A stretch of 64,000 bases of DNA from contig CM072810.1 of the NCBI GenBank assembly GCA_037013495.1, positions 38,779,843-38,843,842 on the forward strand, read 5' to 3'. Below, piece after piece: positions 40,138 through 54,462 of the stretch. The position numbers and the translations under genes were made by a program. Below the pieces are notes generated by a model. That model was not told the origin of the DNA. It saw only the letters and a list, made by a program, of their open reading frames with translations, and did no database searches. The DNA is from Hippophae tibetana. Its lineage: Eukaryota; Streptophyta; Magnoliopsida; Rosales; Elaeagnaceae. Positions within the stretch are counted from its first letter, which is position 1. Every line of letters begins with the position of its first letter.

Positions 40138-40534
40138 AAAAAAGGTAATCCGAGCTCTAAAATGATTATTTCAATGAATTTATAGTTGTATTTCTTCCAA
40201 GCGACTTCAAACATTTTGGAGACCACTTATATAGGCATTTGAGCAAAAAACTAAATCTAGAACTATGCAGCTGAACATAAATTTTGAACTCTATATCGTG
40301 CAAGAGGATGAAACTTTGAACAAATTCTATGCAGGTTTTTCAATCATTATCAACTGCCCGTACAATTTGGATGGACCTATTTGGAAAAAAAAGTAGATTG
40401 AGAAAATTGTTGTTAGCCTACATTATCATTTTCAAGAAAAAGATACCTTGCTTAAATCCATAAAGAAGGCCTGTGAACTTACTGTTAAATGAATCAGTTG
40501 CGAAATTATTCGAACTGCATTATTTGTTGCCAAG

Positions 40535-41123
40535 ATGATAGCAATCCACTTTCGCGGATGGAAAGAGCTTGACTTTATAGACATCAAGTATAGTGGTACG
40601 AGCGAAGGTATTTTGACACAATTGTTAGAAATGATGAATCTAATAACAATGAAGAGAAAATATCTATACTTTCCCATAGATTTACTAAATTTCTTAGAAA
40701 GAATAAACCCGTTTTTAGGGATTTAAAAAAAAGGTAATCCGATCTCCAAAATGATTATTTCAATGAATTTATAGTTGTATTTCTTCCAAGCAGGTTCAAA
40801 CATTTTGGAGACCACTCATATATGCATTTGAACAAAAAACTAAATCTAGAACTATGCAGCTGAACATAAATTTGGAACTCTATATCATGCAAGAGGATGA
40901 AACTTTGAACAAATTCTACGCAGGTTTTTGAATCATTATCAACTACCAGTACAATTTGGATGGACCTATTTGGGAAAAAAAGTAGATTGAGAAAATTGTT
41001 GTTAGCCTACATTATCATTTTCAAGAAAAAGATACCTTGCTTAAATCCATATAGAAGGCCTGTGAACTTACTGTTAAATGAATCAGTTGCGAAATTATTC
41101 AAACTGCATTATTTGTTGCCAAG
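40535..41123 (+). repeat. Mosaic monomer with a visible switch point
   Basis: After the anchor the unit carries CCGATCTCCAAAATG and AAGCAGGTTCAAAC, markers of the open-frame subtype. From about 40815 it reads CACTCATATATGCATTTGAAC with the AAAAAACTAAATC run, markers of the TATATGCA subtype. The switch lies in the shared TTTTGGAGACCAC between about 40802 and 40815. Confidence 0.7.
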
Positions 41124-44100
41124 ATGATAGCAATCCACTTTCGCGGATGGAACGAGCTTGACTTTATAGACATCAAGTATAGTTGTACGAGCGAAGCTAT
41201 TTTGACACAATTGTTAGAAATGATGAATCTATTACCAATGAAGAGAAAATATCTATACTTTCCCATAGATTTACTAAATTTCTTAGAAAGAATAAACCCA
41301 TTTTTAGGGATTTAAAAAAAAGGTAATCCGAGCTCTAAAATGATTATTTCAATGAATTTATAGTTGTATTTCTTCCAAGCGACTTCAAACATTTTGGAGA
41401 CCACTCATATAGGCATTTGAGCAAAAAACTAAATCTAGAACTATGCAGCTGAACATAAATGTTGAACTCTATATCATGCAAGAGGATGAAACTTTGAACA
41501 AATTCTACGCAGGTTTTTCAATCAATTTCAACTACCCGTACAATTTGGATAGACCTATTTGGAAAAAAAAGTAGATTGAGAAAATTGTTGTTAGCCTACA
41601 TTATCATTTTCAAGAAAAAGATACCTTGCTTAAATCCATATAGAAGGCCTGTGAACTTACTGTTAAATGAATCAGTTGAGAAATTATTCGAACTGCATTA
41701 TTTGTTGCCAACATGATAGCAATCCACTTTCGTGGACGGAAAGAGCTTGACTTTATAGCTATCAAGTATAGTGGTACGAGCGAAGCTATTTTGACACAAT
41801 TGTTAGAAATGATGAATCTAATACGAATGAAGAGAAAATATCTATACTTTCCCATAGATTTACTAAATTTCTTTGAAAGAATAAACCCGTTTTTAGGGAT
41901 TTAAGAAAAAGGTAATCCGAGCTCTAAAATGATTATTTCAATGAATTTATAGTTGTATTTCTTCCAAGAAACTTGAAACATTTTGGAGACCACTCATATA
42001 GGCATTTGAACAAAAAACTAAATCTAGAACTATGCAGCTGAACATAAATTTTGAACTCTATATCGTGCAAGAGGATGAAACTTTGAACAAATTCTACGCA
42101 GGTTTTTGAATCATTATCAACTACCAGTACAATTTGGATGGACCTATTTGGGAAAAAAAGTAGATTGAGAAAATTGTTGTTAGCCTACATTATCATTTTC
42201 AAGAAAAAGATACCTTGCTTAAATCCATATAGAAGGCCTGTGAACTTACTGTTAAATGAATCAGTTGCGAAATTATTCAAACTGCATTATTTGTTGCCAA
42301 GATGATAGCAATCCACTTTCGCGGATGGAAAGAGCTTGACTTTATAGACATCAAGTATAGTGGTACGAGCGAAGCTATTTTGACACAATTGTTAGAAATG
42401 ATGAATCTAATAACAATGAAGAGAAAATATCTATACTTTCCCATAGATTTACTAAATTTCTTAGAAAGAATAAACCCGTTTTTAGGGATTTAAAAAAAAG
42501 GTAATCCGAGCTCTAAAATGATTATTGCAATGAATTTATAGTTGTATTTTTCCAAGAAACTTCAAACATTTTGGAGACCACTCATATATGCATTTGAACA
42601 AAAAACTAAATCTAGAACTATGCCGCTGAACATAAATTTTGAACTCTATATCGTGCAAGAGGATGAAACTTTGAACAAATTCTACGCAGGTTTTTGAATC
42701 ATTATCAACTACCCGTACAATTTGGATGGACCTATTTGGGAAAAAAAGTAGATTGAGAAAATTGTTGTTAGCCTACATTATCATTTTCAAGAAAAAGATA
42801 CCTTGCTTAAATCCATATAGAAGGCCTGTGAACTTACTGTTAAATGAATCAGTTGTGAAATTATTCAAACTGCATTATTTGTTGCCAAGATGATAGCAAT
42901 CCACTTTCGCGGATGGAAAGAGCTTGACTTTATAGACATCAAGTATAGTGGTACGAGCGAAGTTATTTTGACACAATTGTTAGAAATGATGAATCTAATA
43001 ACAATGAAGAGAAAATATCTATACTTTCCCATAGATTTACTAAATTTCTTAGAAAGAATAAACCCGTTTTTAGGGATTTAAAAAAAAGGTAATCCGAGCT
43101 CTAAAATGATTATTGCAATGAATTTATAGTTGTATTTTTCCAAGAAACTTCAAACATTTTGGAGACCACTCATATATGCATTTGAACAAAAAACTAAATC
43201 TAGAACTATGCCGCTGAACATAAATTTTGAACTCTATATCGTGCAAGAGGATGAAACTTTGAACAAATTCTACGCAGGTTTTTGAATCATTATCAACTAC
43301 CCGTACAATTTGGATGGACCTATTTGGGAAAAAAAGTAGATTGATAAAATTGTTGTTAGCCTACATTATCATTTTCATGAAAAAGATACCTTGCTTAAAT
43401 CCATATAGAAGGCCTGTGAACTTACTGTTAAATGAATCAGTTGCGAAATTATTCGAACTGCATTATTTGTTGCCAAGATGATAGCAATCCACTTTCGCGG
43501 ATGGAACGAGCTTGACTTTATAGACATCAAGTATAGTTGTACGAGCGAAGCTATTTTGACACAATTGTTAGAAATGATGAATCTATTACCAATGAAGAGA
43601 AAATATCTATACTTTCCCATAGATTTACTAAATTTCTTAGAAAGAATAAACCCATTTTTAGGGATTTAAAAAAAAGGTAATCCGAGCTCTAAAATGATTA
43701 TTTCAATGAATTTATAGTTGTATTTCTTCCAAGCGACTTCAAACATTTTGGAGACCACTCATATAGGCATTTGAGCAAAAAACTAAATCTAGAACTATGC
43801 AGCTGAACATAAATGTTGAACTCTATATCATGCAAGAGGATGAAACTTTGAACAAATTCTACGCAGGTTTTTCAATCAATTTCAACTACCCGTACAATTT
43901 GGATGGACCTATTTGGAAAAAAAAGTAGATTTAGAAAATTGTTGTTAGCCTACATTATCATTTTCAAGAAAAAGATACCTTGCTTAAATGCATATAGAAG
44001 GCCTGTGAACTTACTGTTAAATGAATCAGTTGAGAAATTATTCGAACTGCATTATTTGTTGCCAACATGATAGCAATCCACTTTCGTGGACGGAAAGAGC

Positions 44101-44270
44101 TTGACTTTATAGCTATCAAGTATAGTGGTACGAGCGAAGCTATTTTGACACAATTGTTAGAAATGATGAATCTAATAACAATGAAGAGAAAATATCTATA
44201 CTTTCCCATAGATTTACTAAATTTCTTAGAAAGAATAAACCCGTTTTTAGGGATTTAAGAAAAAGGTAAT
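41010..44270 (+). repeat. Dispersed two-monomer pair with inserted monomers
   Basis: A pair made of a GATGGAACGAGC / AGTTGTACG monomer and a following TTGCCAACATGATAG / TATAGCTATC monomer occurs at 41124+41713 and again at 43478+44067 (2354 bp apart). A related pair lies at 52902+53491. Between the two pairs sit monomers 42302 and 42890, both with CTAATAACAATG. Confidence 0.72.
42490..43340 (+). repeat. Single-monomer duplication, 588 bp step
   Basis: GTTGTATTTTTCCAAG (one base shorter than the usual TATTTCTTCC) and TATGCCGCTGAAC occur at about 42541 and 42619 and again 588 bp later. No other monomer in the window has this combination. Confidence 0.75.
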
Positions 44271-45244
44271 CCGAGCTCTAAAATGATTATTTCATTGAAT
44301 TTATAGTTGTATTTCTTCCAAGAAACTTGAAACATTTTGGAGACCACCCATATAGGCATTTGAACAAAAAACTAAATCTAGAACTATGCAGCTGAACATA
44401 AATTTTGAACTCCATATCATGCAAGAGGATGAAACTTTGAACAAATTCTATGCAGGTTTTTGAATCATTATCAACTACCCGTACAATTTGGATGGACCTA
44501 TTTGGGAAAAAAAGTAGATTGAGAAAGTTGTTGTTAGCCTACATTATCATTTTCAAGAAAGAGATACCTTGCTTAAATCCATATAGAAGGCCTGTGAACT
44601 TACTGTTAAATGAATCAGTTGCGAAATTATTCGAACTGCATTATTTGTTGCCAAGATGATAGCAATCCACTTTCGCGGATGGAAAGAGCTTGACTTTATA
44701 GACATCAAGTATAGTGGTACGAGCGAAGGTATTTTGACACAATTGTTAGAAATGATGAATCTAATAACAATGAAGAGAAAATATCTATACTTTCCCATAG
44801 ATTTACTAAATTTCTTAGAAAGAATAAACCCGTTTTTAGGGATTTAAGAAAAAGGTAATCCGAGCTCTAAAATGATTATTTCATTGAATTTATAGTTGTA
44901 TTTCTTCCAAGAAACTTGAAACATTTTGGAGACCACCCATATAGGCATTTGAACAAAAAACTAAATCTAGAACTATGCAGCTGAACATAAATTTTGAACT
45001 CTATATCATGCAAGAGGATGAAACTTTGAACAAATTCTATGCAGGTTTTTGAATCATTATCAACTACCCGTACAATTTGGATGGACCTATTTGGGAAAAA
45101 AAGTAGATTGAGAAAGTTGTTGTTAGCCTACATTATCATTTTCAAGAAAGAGATACCTTGCTTAAATCCATATAGAAGGCCTGTGAACTTACTGTTAAAT
45201 GAATCAGTTGCGAAATTATTCGAACTGCATTATTTGTTGCCAAG

Positions 45245-47913
45245 ATGATAGCAATCCACTTTCGCGGATGGAAAGAGCTTGACTTTATAGACATCAAGTA
45301 TAGTGGTACGAGTGAAGCTATTTTGACACAATTGTTAGAAATGATGAATCTAATACCAATGAAGAGAAAATATCTATACTTTCCCATAGATTTACTAAAT
45401 TTCTTAGAAAGAATAAACCCGTTTTTAGGGATTTAAAAAAAAGGTAATCCGAGCTCTAAAATGATTATTTCAATGAATTTATAGTTGTATTTCTTCCAAG
45501 CGACTTCAAACATTTTGGAGACCACTCATATAGGCATTTGAGCAAAAAACTAAATCTAGAACTATGCAGCTGAACATAAATGTTGAACTCTATATCATGC
45601 AAGAGGATGAAACTTTGAACAAATTCTACGCAGGTTTTTCAATCAATTTCAACTACCCGTACAATTTGGATGGACCTATTTGGAAAAAAAAGTAGATTTA
45701 GAAAATTGTTGTTAGCCTACATTATCATTTTCAAGAAAAAGATACCTTGCTTAAATCCATATAGAAGGCCTGTGAACTTACTGTTAAATGAATCAGTTGA
45801 GAAATTATTCGAACTGCATTATTTGTTGCCAACATGATAGCAATCCACTTTCGTGGACGGAAAGAGCTTGACTTTATAGCTATCAAGTATAGTGGTACGA
45901 GCGAAGCTATTTTGACACAATTGTTAGAAATGATGAATCTAATACGAATGAAGAGAAAATATCTATACTTTCCCATAGATTTACTAAATTTCTTTGAAAG
46001 AATAAACCCGTTTTTAGGGATTTAAGAAAAAGGTAATCCGAGCTCTAAAATGATTATTTCAATGAATTTATAGTTGTATTTCTTCCAAGAAACTTGAAAC
46101 ATTTTGGAGACCACTCATATAGGCATTTGAACAAAAAACAAAATCTAGAACTATGCAGCTGAACATAAATTTTGAACTCTATATCCTGCAAGAGGATGAA
46201 ACTTTGAACAAATTCTATGCAGGTTTTTGAATCATTATCAACTACCCGTACAATTTGGATGGACCTATTTGGGAAAAAAAGTAGATTGAGAAAGTTGTTG
46301 TTAGCCTACATTATCATTTTCAAGAAAGAGATACCTTGCTTAAATCCATATAGAAGGCCTGTGAACTTACTGTTAAATGAATCAGTTGCGAAATTATTCG
46401 AACTGCATTATTTGTTGCCAAGATGATAGCAATCCACTTTCGCGGATGGAAAGAGCTTGACTTTATAGACATCAAGTATAGTGGTACGAGTGAAGCTATT
46501 TTGACACAATTGTTAGAAATGATGAATCTAATACCAATGAAGAGAAAATATCTATACTTTCCCATAGATTTACTAAATTTCTTAGAAAGAATAAACCCGT
46601 TTTTAGGGATTTAAAAAAAAGGTAATCCGAGCTCTAAAATGATTATTTCAATGAATTTATAGTTGTATTTCTTCCAAGCGACTTCAAACATTTTGGAGAC
46701 CACTCATATAGGCATTTGAGCAAAAAACTAAATCTAGAACTATGCAGCTGAACATAAATGTTGAACTCTATATCATGCAAGAGGATGAAACTTTGAACAA
46801 ATTCTACGCAGGTTTTTCAATCAATTTCAACTACCCGTACAATTTGGATGGACCTATTTGGAAAAAAAAGTAGATTTAGAAAATTGTTGTTAGCCTACAT
46901 TATCATTTTCAAGAAAAAGATACCTTGCTTAAATCCATATAGAAGGCCTGTGAACTTACTGTTAAATGAATCAGTTGAGAAATTATTCGAACTGCATTAT
47001 TTGTTGCCAACATGATAGCAATCCACTTTCGTGGACGGAAAGAGCTTGACTTTATAGCTATCAAGTATAGTGGTACGAGCGAAGCTATTTTGACACAATT
47101 GTTAGAAATGATGAATCTAATACGAATGAAGAGAAAATATCTATACTTTCCCATAGATTTACTAAATTTCTTTGAAAGAATAAACCCGTTTTTAGGGATT
47201 TAAGAAAAAGGTAATCCGAGCTCTAAAATGATTATTTCAATGAATTTATAGTTGTATTTCTTCCAAGAAACTTGAAACATTTTGGAGACCACTCATATAG
47301 GCATTTGAACAAAAAACAAAATCTAGAACTATGCAGCTGAACATAAATTTTGAACTCTATATCCTGCAAGAGGATGAAACTTTGAACAAATTCTATGCAG
47401 GTTTTTGAATCATTATCAACTACCCGTACAATTTGGATGGACCTATTTGGGAAAAAAAGTAGATTGAGAAAGTTGTTGTTAGCCTACATTATCATTTTCA
47501 AGAAAGAGATACCTTGCTTAAATCCATATAGAAGGCCTGTGAACTTACTGTTAAATGAATCAGTTGCGAAATTATTCGAACTGCATTATTTGTTGCCAAG
47601 ATGATAGCAATCCACTTTCGCGGATGGAAAGAGCTTGACTTTATAGACATCAAGTATAGTGGTACGAGTGAAGCTATTTTGACACAATTGTTAGAAATGA
47701 TGAATCTAATACCAATGAAGAGAAAATATCTATACTTTCCCATAGATTTACTAAATTTCTTAGAAAGAATAAACCCGTTTTTAGGGATTTAAAAAAAAGG
47801 TAATCCGAGCTCTAAAATGATTATTTCAATGAATTTATAGTTGTATTTCTTCCAAGCGACTTCAAACATTTTGGAGACCACTCATATAGGCATTTGAGCA
47901 AAAAACTAAATCT
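45245..47913 (+). repeat. Two-monomer higher-order unit, 1178 bp, just over two copies
   Basis: Monomers with TACGAGTGAAGC (45245, 46423, 47601) alternate with monomers carrying CTAATACGAATG and AATTTCTTTGAAAG (45834, 47012). Linked variants AAATGTTGAAC, AAAAAACAAAATC and TATATCCTGCAAG repeat at the same 1178 bp step. The match stops near 47913 where ATGCAGCTG is replaced by ATGCAGTCG. Confidence 0.83.
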
Positions 47914-48969
47914 AGAACTATGCAGTCGAACATAAATTTTGAACTCTATATCATGCAAGAGGATGAAACTTTGAACAAATTCTACGCAGGTTTTTCAAAC
48001 ATTATCAACTACTCGTACAATTTGGATGGACCTATTTGGAAAAAAAAGTAGATTGACAAAATTGTTGTTAGCCTACATTATCATTTTCAAGAAAATGATA
48101 CCTTGCTTAAATCCATATTGAAGGCCAGTGAACTTACTGTTAAATGAATCAGTTGGGAACTTATTCGAACTACATTATTTGTTGCCAAGATGATAGCAAT
48201 CCACTTTCGTGGACGGAAAGAGCTTGACTTTATATACATCAAGTATAGTGGTACGAGCGAAGCTATTTTGACACAATTGTTAGAAATGATGAATCTAATT
48301 CCAATGAAGAGAAAATATCTATACTTTCCCAGAGATTTACTAAATTTCTTAGAAAGAATAAACCCGTTTTTAGGGATTTAAGAAAAAGGTAATCCGAGCT
48401 CTAAAATGATTATTTCAATGAATTTATAGTTGTATTTCTTCCAAGCGACTTCAAACAATTTGGAGACCACTCATATAGGCATTTGAGCAGAAAACTAAAT
48501 CTTGAAATATGCAGTCGAACATAAATTTTGAACTCTAAATCATGCAAGAGGATGAAACTTTGAACAAATTCTACGCAGGTTTTTCAAACATTATCAACTA
48601 CTCGTACAATTTGGATGGACCTATTTGGAAAAAAAAGTAGATTGACAAAATTGTTGTTAGCCTACATTATCATTTTCAAGAAAAAGATAACTTGCTTAAA
48701 TCCATTTAGAAGGCCTGTGAACTTACTGTTAAATGAATCAGTTGCGAAATTATTCGAACTGCATTATTTGTTGCCAAGATGATAGCAATCCACTTTCGCG
48801 GATGGAAAGAGCTTGACTTTATAGACATCAAGTATAGTGGTACGAGCGAAGCTATTTTGACACAATTGTTAGAAATGATGAATCTAATAACAATGAAGAG
48901 AAAATATCTATACTTTCCCATAGATTTACTAAATTTCTTAGAAAGAATAAACCCGTTTTTTGGGATTTA

Positions 48970-50039
48970 AAAAAAAGGTAATCCGAGCTCTAAAATGATT
49001 ATTGCAATGAATTTATAGTTGTATTTCTTCCAAGAAACTTCAAACATTTTGGAGACCACTCATATATGCATTTGAACAAAAAACTAAATCTAGAACTATG
49101 CAGCTGAACATAAATTTTGAACTCTATATCCTGCAAGAGGATGAAAGTTTGAACAAATTCTATGCAGGTTTTTGAATCATTATCAACTACCCGTACAATT
49201 TGGATCGACCTATTTGGGAAAAAAAGTAGATTGAGAAAATTGTTGTTAGCCTACATTATCATTTTCAAGAAAAAGATACCTTGCTTAAATCCATATAGAA
49301 GGCCTGTGAACTTACTGTTAAATGAATCAGTTGCGAAATTATTCGAACTGCATTATTTGTTGCCAAGATGATAGCAATCCACTTTCGCAGATGGAAAGAG
49401 CTTGACTTTATAGACATCAAGTATAGTGGTACGAGCGAAGCTATTTTGACACAATTGTTAGAAATGATGAATCTAATAACAATGAAGAGAAAATATCTAT
49501 ACTTTCCCATAGATTTACTAAATTTCTTAGAAAGAATAAACCCGTTTTTAGGGAATTAAAAAAAAGGTAATCCGAGCTCTAAAATGATTATTGCAATGAA
49601 TTTATAGTTGTATTTCTTCCAAGAAACTTCAAACATTTTGGAGACCACTCATATATGCATTTGAACAAAAAACTAAATCTAGAACTATGCAGCTGAACAT
49701 AAATTTTGAACTCTATATCCTGCAAGAGGATGAAAGTTTGAACAAATTCTATGCAGGTTTTTGAATCATTATCAACTACCCGTACAATTTGGATCGACCT
49801 ATTTGGGAAAAAAAGTAGATTGAGAAAATTGTTGTTAGCCTACATTATCATTTTCAAGAAAAAGATACCTTGCTTAAATCCATATAGAAGGCCTGTGAAC
49901 TTACTGTTAAATGAATCAGTTGCGAAATTATTCGAACTGCATTATTTGTTGCCAAGATGATAGCAATCCACTTTCGCAGATGGAAAGAGCTTGACTTTAT
50001 AGACATCAAGTATAGTGGTACGAGCGAAGCTATTTTGAC
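48970..50039 (+). repeat. Single-monomer duplication, 589 bp step
   Basis: Rare variants GATGAAAGTTTG, TTGGATCGACC and TTTCGCAGATGG occur at about 49140, 49201 and 49384 and again 589 bp later. The first copy ends in GGGAATTAAA and CTAATAACAATG; the second is joined to CTAATACCAATG and AATAAACTCG, shared with the next monomer. Confidence 0.75.
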
Positions 50040-51135
50040 ACAATTGTTAGAAATGATGAATCTAATACCAATGAAGAGAAAATATCTATACTTTCCCATA
50101 GATTTACTAAATTTCTTAGAAAGAATAAACTCGTTTTTAGGGATTTAAAAAAAAGGTAATCCGAGCTCTAAAATGATTATTTCAATGAATTTATAGTTGT
50201 ATTTCTTCCAAGCGACTTCAAACATTTTGGAGACCACTCATATAGGTATTTGAGCAAAAAACTAAATCTAGAACTATGTAGTCGAACATAAATTTTGAAC
50301 TCTATATCATGCAAGAGGATGAAACTTTGAACAAATTCTACGCAGGTTTTTCAAACATTATCAACTACTCGTACAATTTGGATGGACCTATTTGGAAAAA
50401 AAAGTAGATTGACAAAATTGTTGTTAGCCTACATTATCATTTTCAAGAAAAAGATACCTTGCTTAAATCCATATAGAAGGCCTCTGAACTTACTGTTAAA
50501 TGAATCAGTTGCGAAATTATTCGAACTGCATTATTTGTTGCCAAGATGATAGCAATCCACTTTCGCGGATGGAAAGAGCTTGACTTTATAGACATCAAGT
50601 ATAGTGGTACGAGCGAAGCTATTTTGACACAATTGTTAGAAATGATGAATCTAATACCAATGAAGAGAAAATATCTATACTTTCCCATAGATTTACTAAA
50701 TTTCTTAGAAAGAATAAACTCGTTTTTAGGGATTTAAAAAAAAGGTAATCCGAGCTCTAAAATGATTATTTCAATGAATTTATAGTTGTATTTCTTCCAA
50801 GCGACATCAAACATTTTTATAGACCACTCATATAGGCATTTGAGCAAAAAACTAAATCTAGAACTATGCAGTCGAACATAAATTTTGAACTCTATATCAT
50901 GCAAGAGGATGAAACTTTGAACAAATTCTACGCAGGTTTTTCAAACATTATCAACTACTCGTACAATTTGGATGGACCTATTTGGAAAAAAAAGTAGATT
51001 GACAAAATTGTTGTTAGCCTACATTATCATTTTCAAGAAAATGATACCTTGCTTAAATCCATATTGAAGGCCAGTGAACTTACTGTTAAATGAATCAGTT
51101 GGGAACTTATTCGAACTACATTATTTGTTGCCAAG

Positions 51136-52313
51136 ATGATAGCAATCCACTTTCGTGGACGGAAAGAGCTTGACTTTATATACATCAAGTATAGTGGTAC
51201 GAGCGAAGCTATTTTGACACAATTGTTAGAAATGATGAATCTAATACCAATGAAGAGAAAATATCTATACTTTCCCAGAGATTTACTAAATTTCTTAGAA
51301 AGAATAAACCCGTTTTTAGGGATTTAAGAAAAAGGTAATCCGAGCTCTAAAATGATTATTTCAATGAATTTATAGTTGTATTTGTTCCAAGCGACTTCAA
51401 ACATTTTGGAGACCACTTATATAGGCATTTGAACAAAAAACTAAATCTAGAACTATGCAGCTGAACATAAATTTTGAACTCTATATCATGCAAGAGGATG
51501 AAACTTTGAACAAATTCTATGCAGGTTTTTCAATCATTATCAACTGCCCGTACAATTTGGATGGACCTATTTGGAAAAAAAAGTAGATTGAGAAAATTGT
51601 TGTTAGCCTACATTATCATTTTCAAGAAAAAGATACCTTGCTTAAATCCATATAGAAGGCCTGTGAACTTACTGTTAAATGAATCAGTTGCGAAATTATT
51701 TGAACTGCATTATTTGTTGCCAAGATGATAGCAATCCACTTTCGCGGATGGAAAGAGCTTGACTTTATAGACATCAAGTATAGTGGTACGTGCGAAGCTA
51801 TTTTGACACAATTGTTAGAAATGATGAATCTAATAACAATGAAGAGAAAATATCTATACTTTCCCATAGATTTACTAAATTTCTTAGAAAGAATAAAACC
51901 ATTTTTAGGGATTAAAAAAAAAGGTAATCCGAGCACTAAAATGATTATTTCAATGAATTTATAGTTGTATTTCTTCCAAGCGACTTCAAACATTTTGGAG
52001 ACCACTCATATAGGCATTTGAGCAGAAAACTAAATCTAGAAATATGCAGTCGAACATAAATTTTGAACTCTAAATCATGCAAGAGGATGAAACTTTGAAC
52101 AAATTCTACGCAGGTTTTTCAAACATTATCAACTACTCGTACAATTTGGATGGACCTATTTGGAAAAAAAAGTAGATTGAAAAAATTGTTGTTAGCCTAC
52201 ATTATCATTTTCAAGAAAAAGATACCTTGCTTAAATCCATATAGAAGGCCTGTGAACTTACTGTTAAATGAATCAGTTGCGAAATTATTCGAACTGCATT
52301 ATTTGTTGCCAAG
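51136..52313 (+). repeat. Two-monomer pair recurring at 57612-58789
   Basis: A monomer with TTTCCCAGAGATTTAC is followed by one whose end reads AATAAAACC and GGGATTAAAAAAAAAGG, removing the usual TAA so the small frame runs on to 51964. The same pair with anchors 57612 and 58201 occurs about 6.48 kb downstream (11 monomers). A related second member is at 54669. Confidence 0.68.
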
Positions 52314-54462
52314 ATGATAGCAATCCACTTTCGCGGATGGAAAGAGCTTGACTTTATAGACATCAAGTATAGTGGTACGAGCGAAGCTATTTTGACACAA
52401 TTGTTAGAAATGATGAATCGATTACCAATGAAGAGAAAATATCTATACTTTCCCAGAGATTTACTAAATTTCTTAGAAAGAATAAACCCGTTTTTAGGGA
52501 TTTAAAAAAAAGGTAATCCGAGCTCTAAAATGATTATTGCAATGAATTTATAGTTGTATTTCTTCCAAGAAACTTCAAACATTTTGGAGACCACTCATAT
52601 ATGCATTTGAACAAAAAACTAAATCTAGAACTATGCAGCTGAACATAAATTTTGAACTCTATATCGTGCAAGAGGATGAAACTTTGAACAAATTCTACGC
52701 AGGTTTTTGAATCATTATCAACTACCCGTACAATTTGGATGGACCTATTTGGGAAAAAAGTAGATTGATAAAATTGTTGTTATCCAACATTATCATTTTC
52801 AAGAAAAAGATACCTTGCTTAAATCCATATAGAAGGCCTGTGAACTTACTGTTAAATGAATCAGTTGCGAAATTATTCGAACTGCATTATTTGTTGCCAA
52901 GATGATAGCAATCCACTTTCGCGGATGGAAAGAGCTTGACTTTATAGACATCAAGTATAGTTGTACGAGCGAAGCTATTTTGACACAATTGTTAGAAATG
53001 ATGAATCTATTACCAATGAAGAGAAAATATCTATACTTTCCCATAGATTTACTAAATTTCTTAGAAAGAATAAACCCATTTTTAGGGATTTAAAAAAAAG
53101 GTAATCCGAGCTCTAAAATGATTATTTCAATGAATTTATAGTTGTATTTCTTCCAAGCGACTTCAAACATTTTGGAGACCACTCATATAGGCATTTGAGC
53201 AAAAAACTAAATCAAGAACTATGCAGCTGAACATAAATGTTGAACTCTATATCATGCAAGAGGATGAAACTTTGAACAAATTCTACGCAGGTTTTTCAAT
53301 CAATTTCAACTACCCGTACAATTTGGATGGACCTATTTGGAAAAAAAAGTAGATTTAGAAAATTGTTGTTAGCCTACATTATCATTTTCAAGAAAAAGAT
53401 ACCTTGCTTAAATCCATATAGAAGGCCTGTGAACTTACTGTTAAATGAATCAGTTGGGAAATTATTCGAACTGCATTATTTGTTGCCAACATGATAGCAA
53501 TCCACTTTCGTGGACGGAAAGAGCTTGACTTTATAGCTATCAAGTATAGTGGTACGAGCGAAGCTATTTTGACACAATTGTTAGAAATGATGAATCTAAT
53601 ACGAATGAAGAGAAAATATCTATGCTTTCCCATAGATTTACTAAATTTCTTAGAAAGAATAAACCCGTTTTTAGGGATTTAAGAAAAAGGTAATCCGAGT
53701 ACTAAAATGATTATTTCAATGAATTTATAGTTGTATTTCTTCCAAGAAACTTGAAACATTTTGGAGACCACTCATATAGGCATTTGAACAAAAAACTAAA
53801 TCTAGAACTATGCAGCTGAACATAAATTTTGAACTCTATATCCTGCAAGAGGATGAAACTTTGAACAAATTCTACGCAGGTTTTTCAAACATTATCAACT
53901 ACTCGTACAATTTGGATGGACCTATTTGGAAAAAAAAGTAGATTGACAAAATTGTTGTTAGCCTACATTATCATTTTCAAGAAAATGATACCTTGCTTAA
54001 ATCCATATTGAAGGCCAGTGAACTTACTGTTAAATGAATCAGTTGGGAACTTATTCGAACTACATTATTTGTTGCCAAGATGATAGCAATCCACTTTCGT
54101 GGACGGAAAGAGCTTGATTTTATAGACATCAAGTATAGTGGTACGAGGGAAGCTATTTTGACACAATTGTTCGAAATGATGAATCTAATACCAATGAAGA
54201 GAAAATATCTATACTTTCCCATAGATTTACTAAATTTCTTAGAAAGAATAAACCCATTTTTAGGGATTTAAGAAAAAGGTAATCCGAGCTCTAAAATGAT
54301 TATTTCAATGAATTTATAGTTGTATTTGTTCCAAGCGACTTCAAACATTTTGGAGACCACTTATATAGGCATTTGAACAAAAAACTAAATCTAGAACTAT
54401 GCAGCTGAACATAAATTTTGAACTCTATATCATGCAAGAGGATGAAACTTTGAACAAATTCT

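Noticed and set aside
51622-52005. The longest minus-strand frame (127 codons), also at 58098-58481 and 2744-3115 (123 codons)
   Set aside because: The extension arises where GGGATTTAA became GGGATTAAA or GGGATTAAAA, removing a reverse-strand stop. It is a by-product of a single-base change in the repeat.
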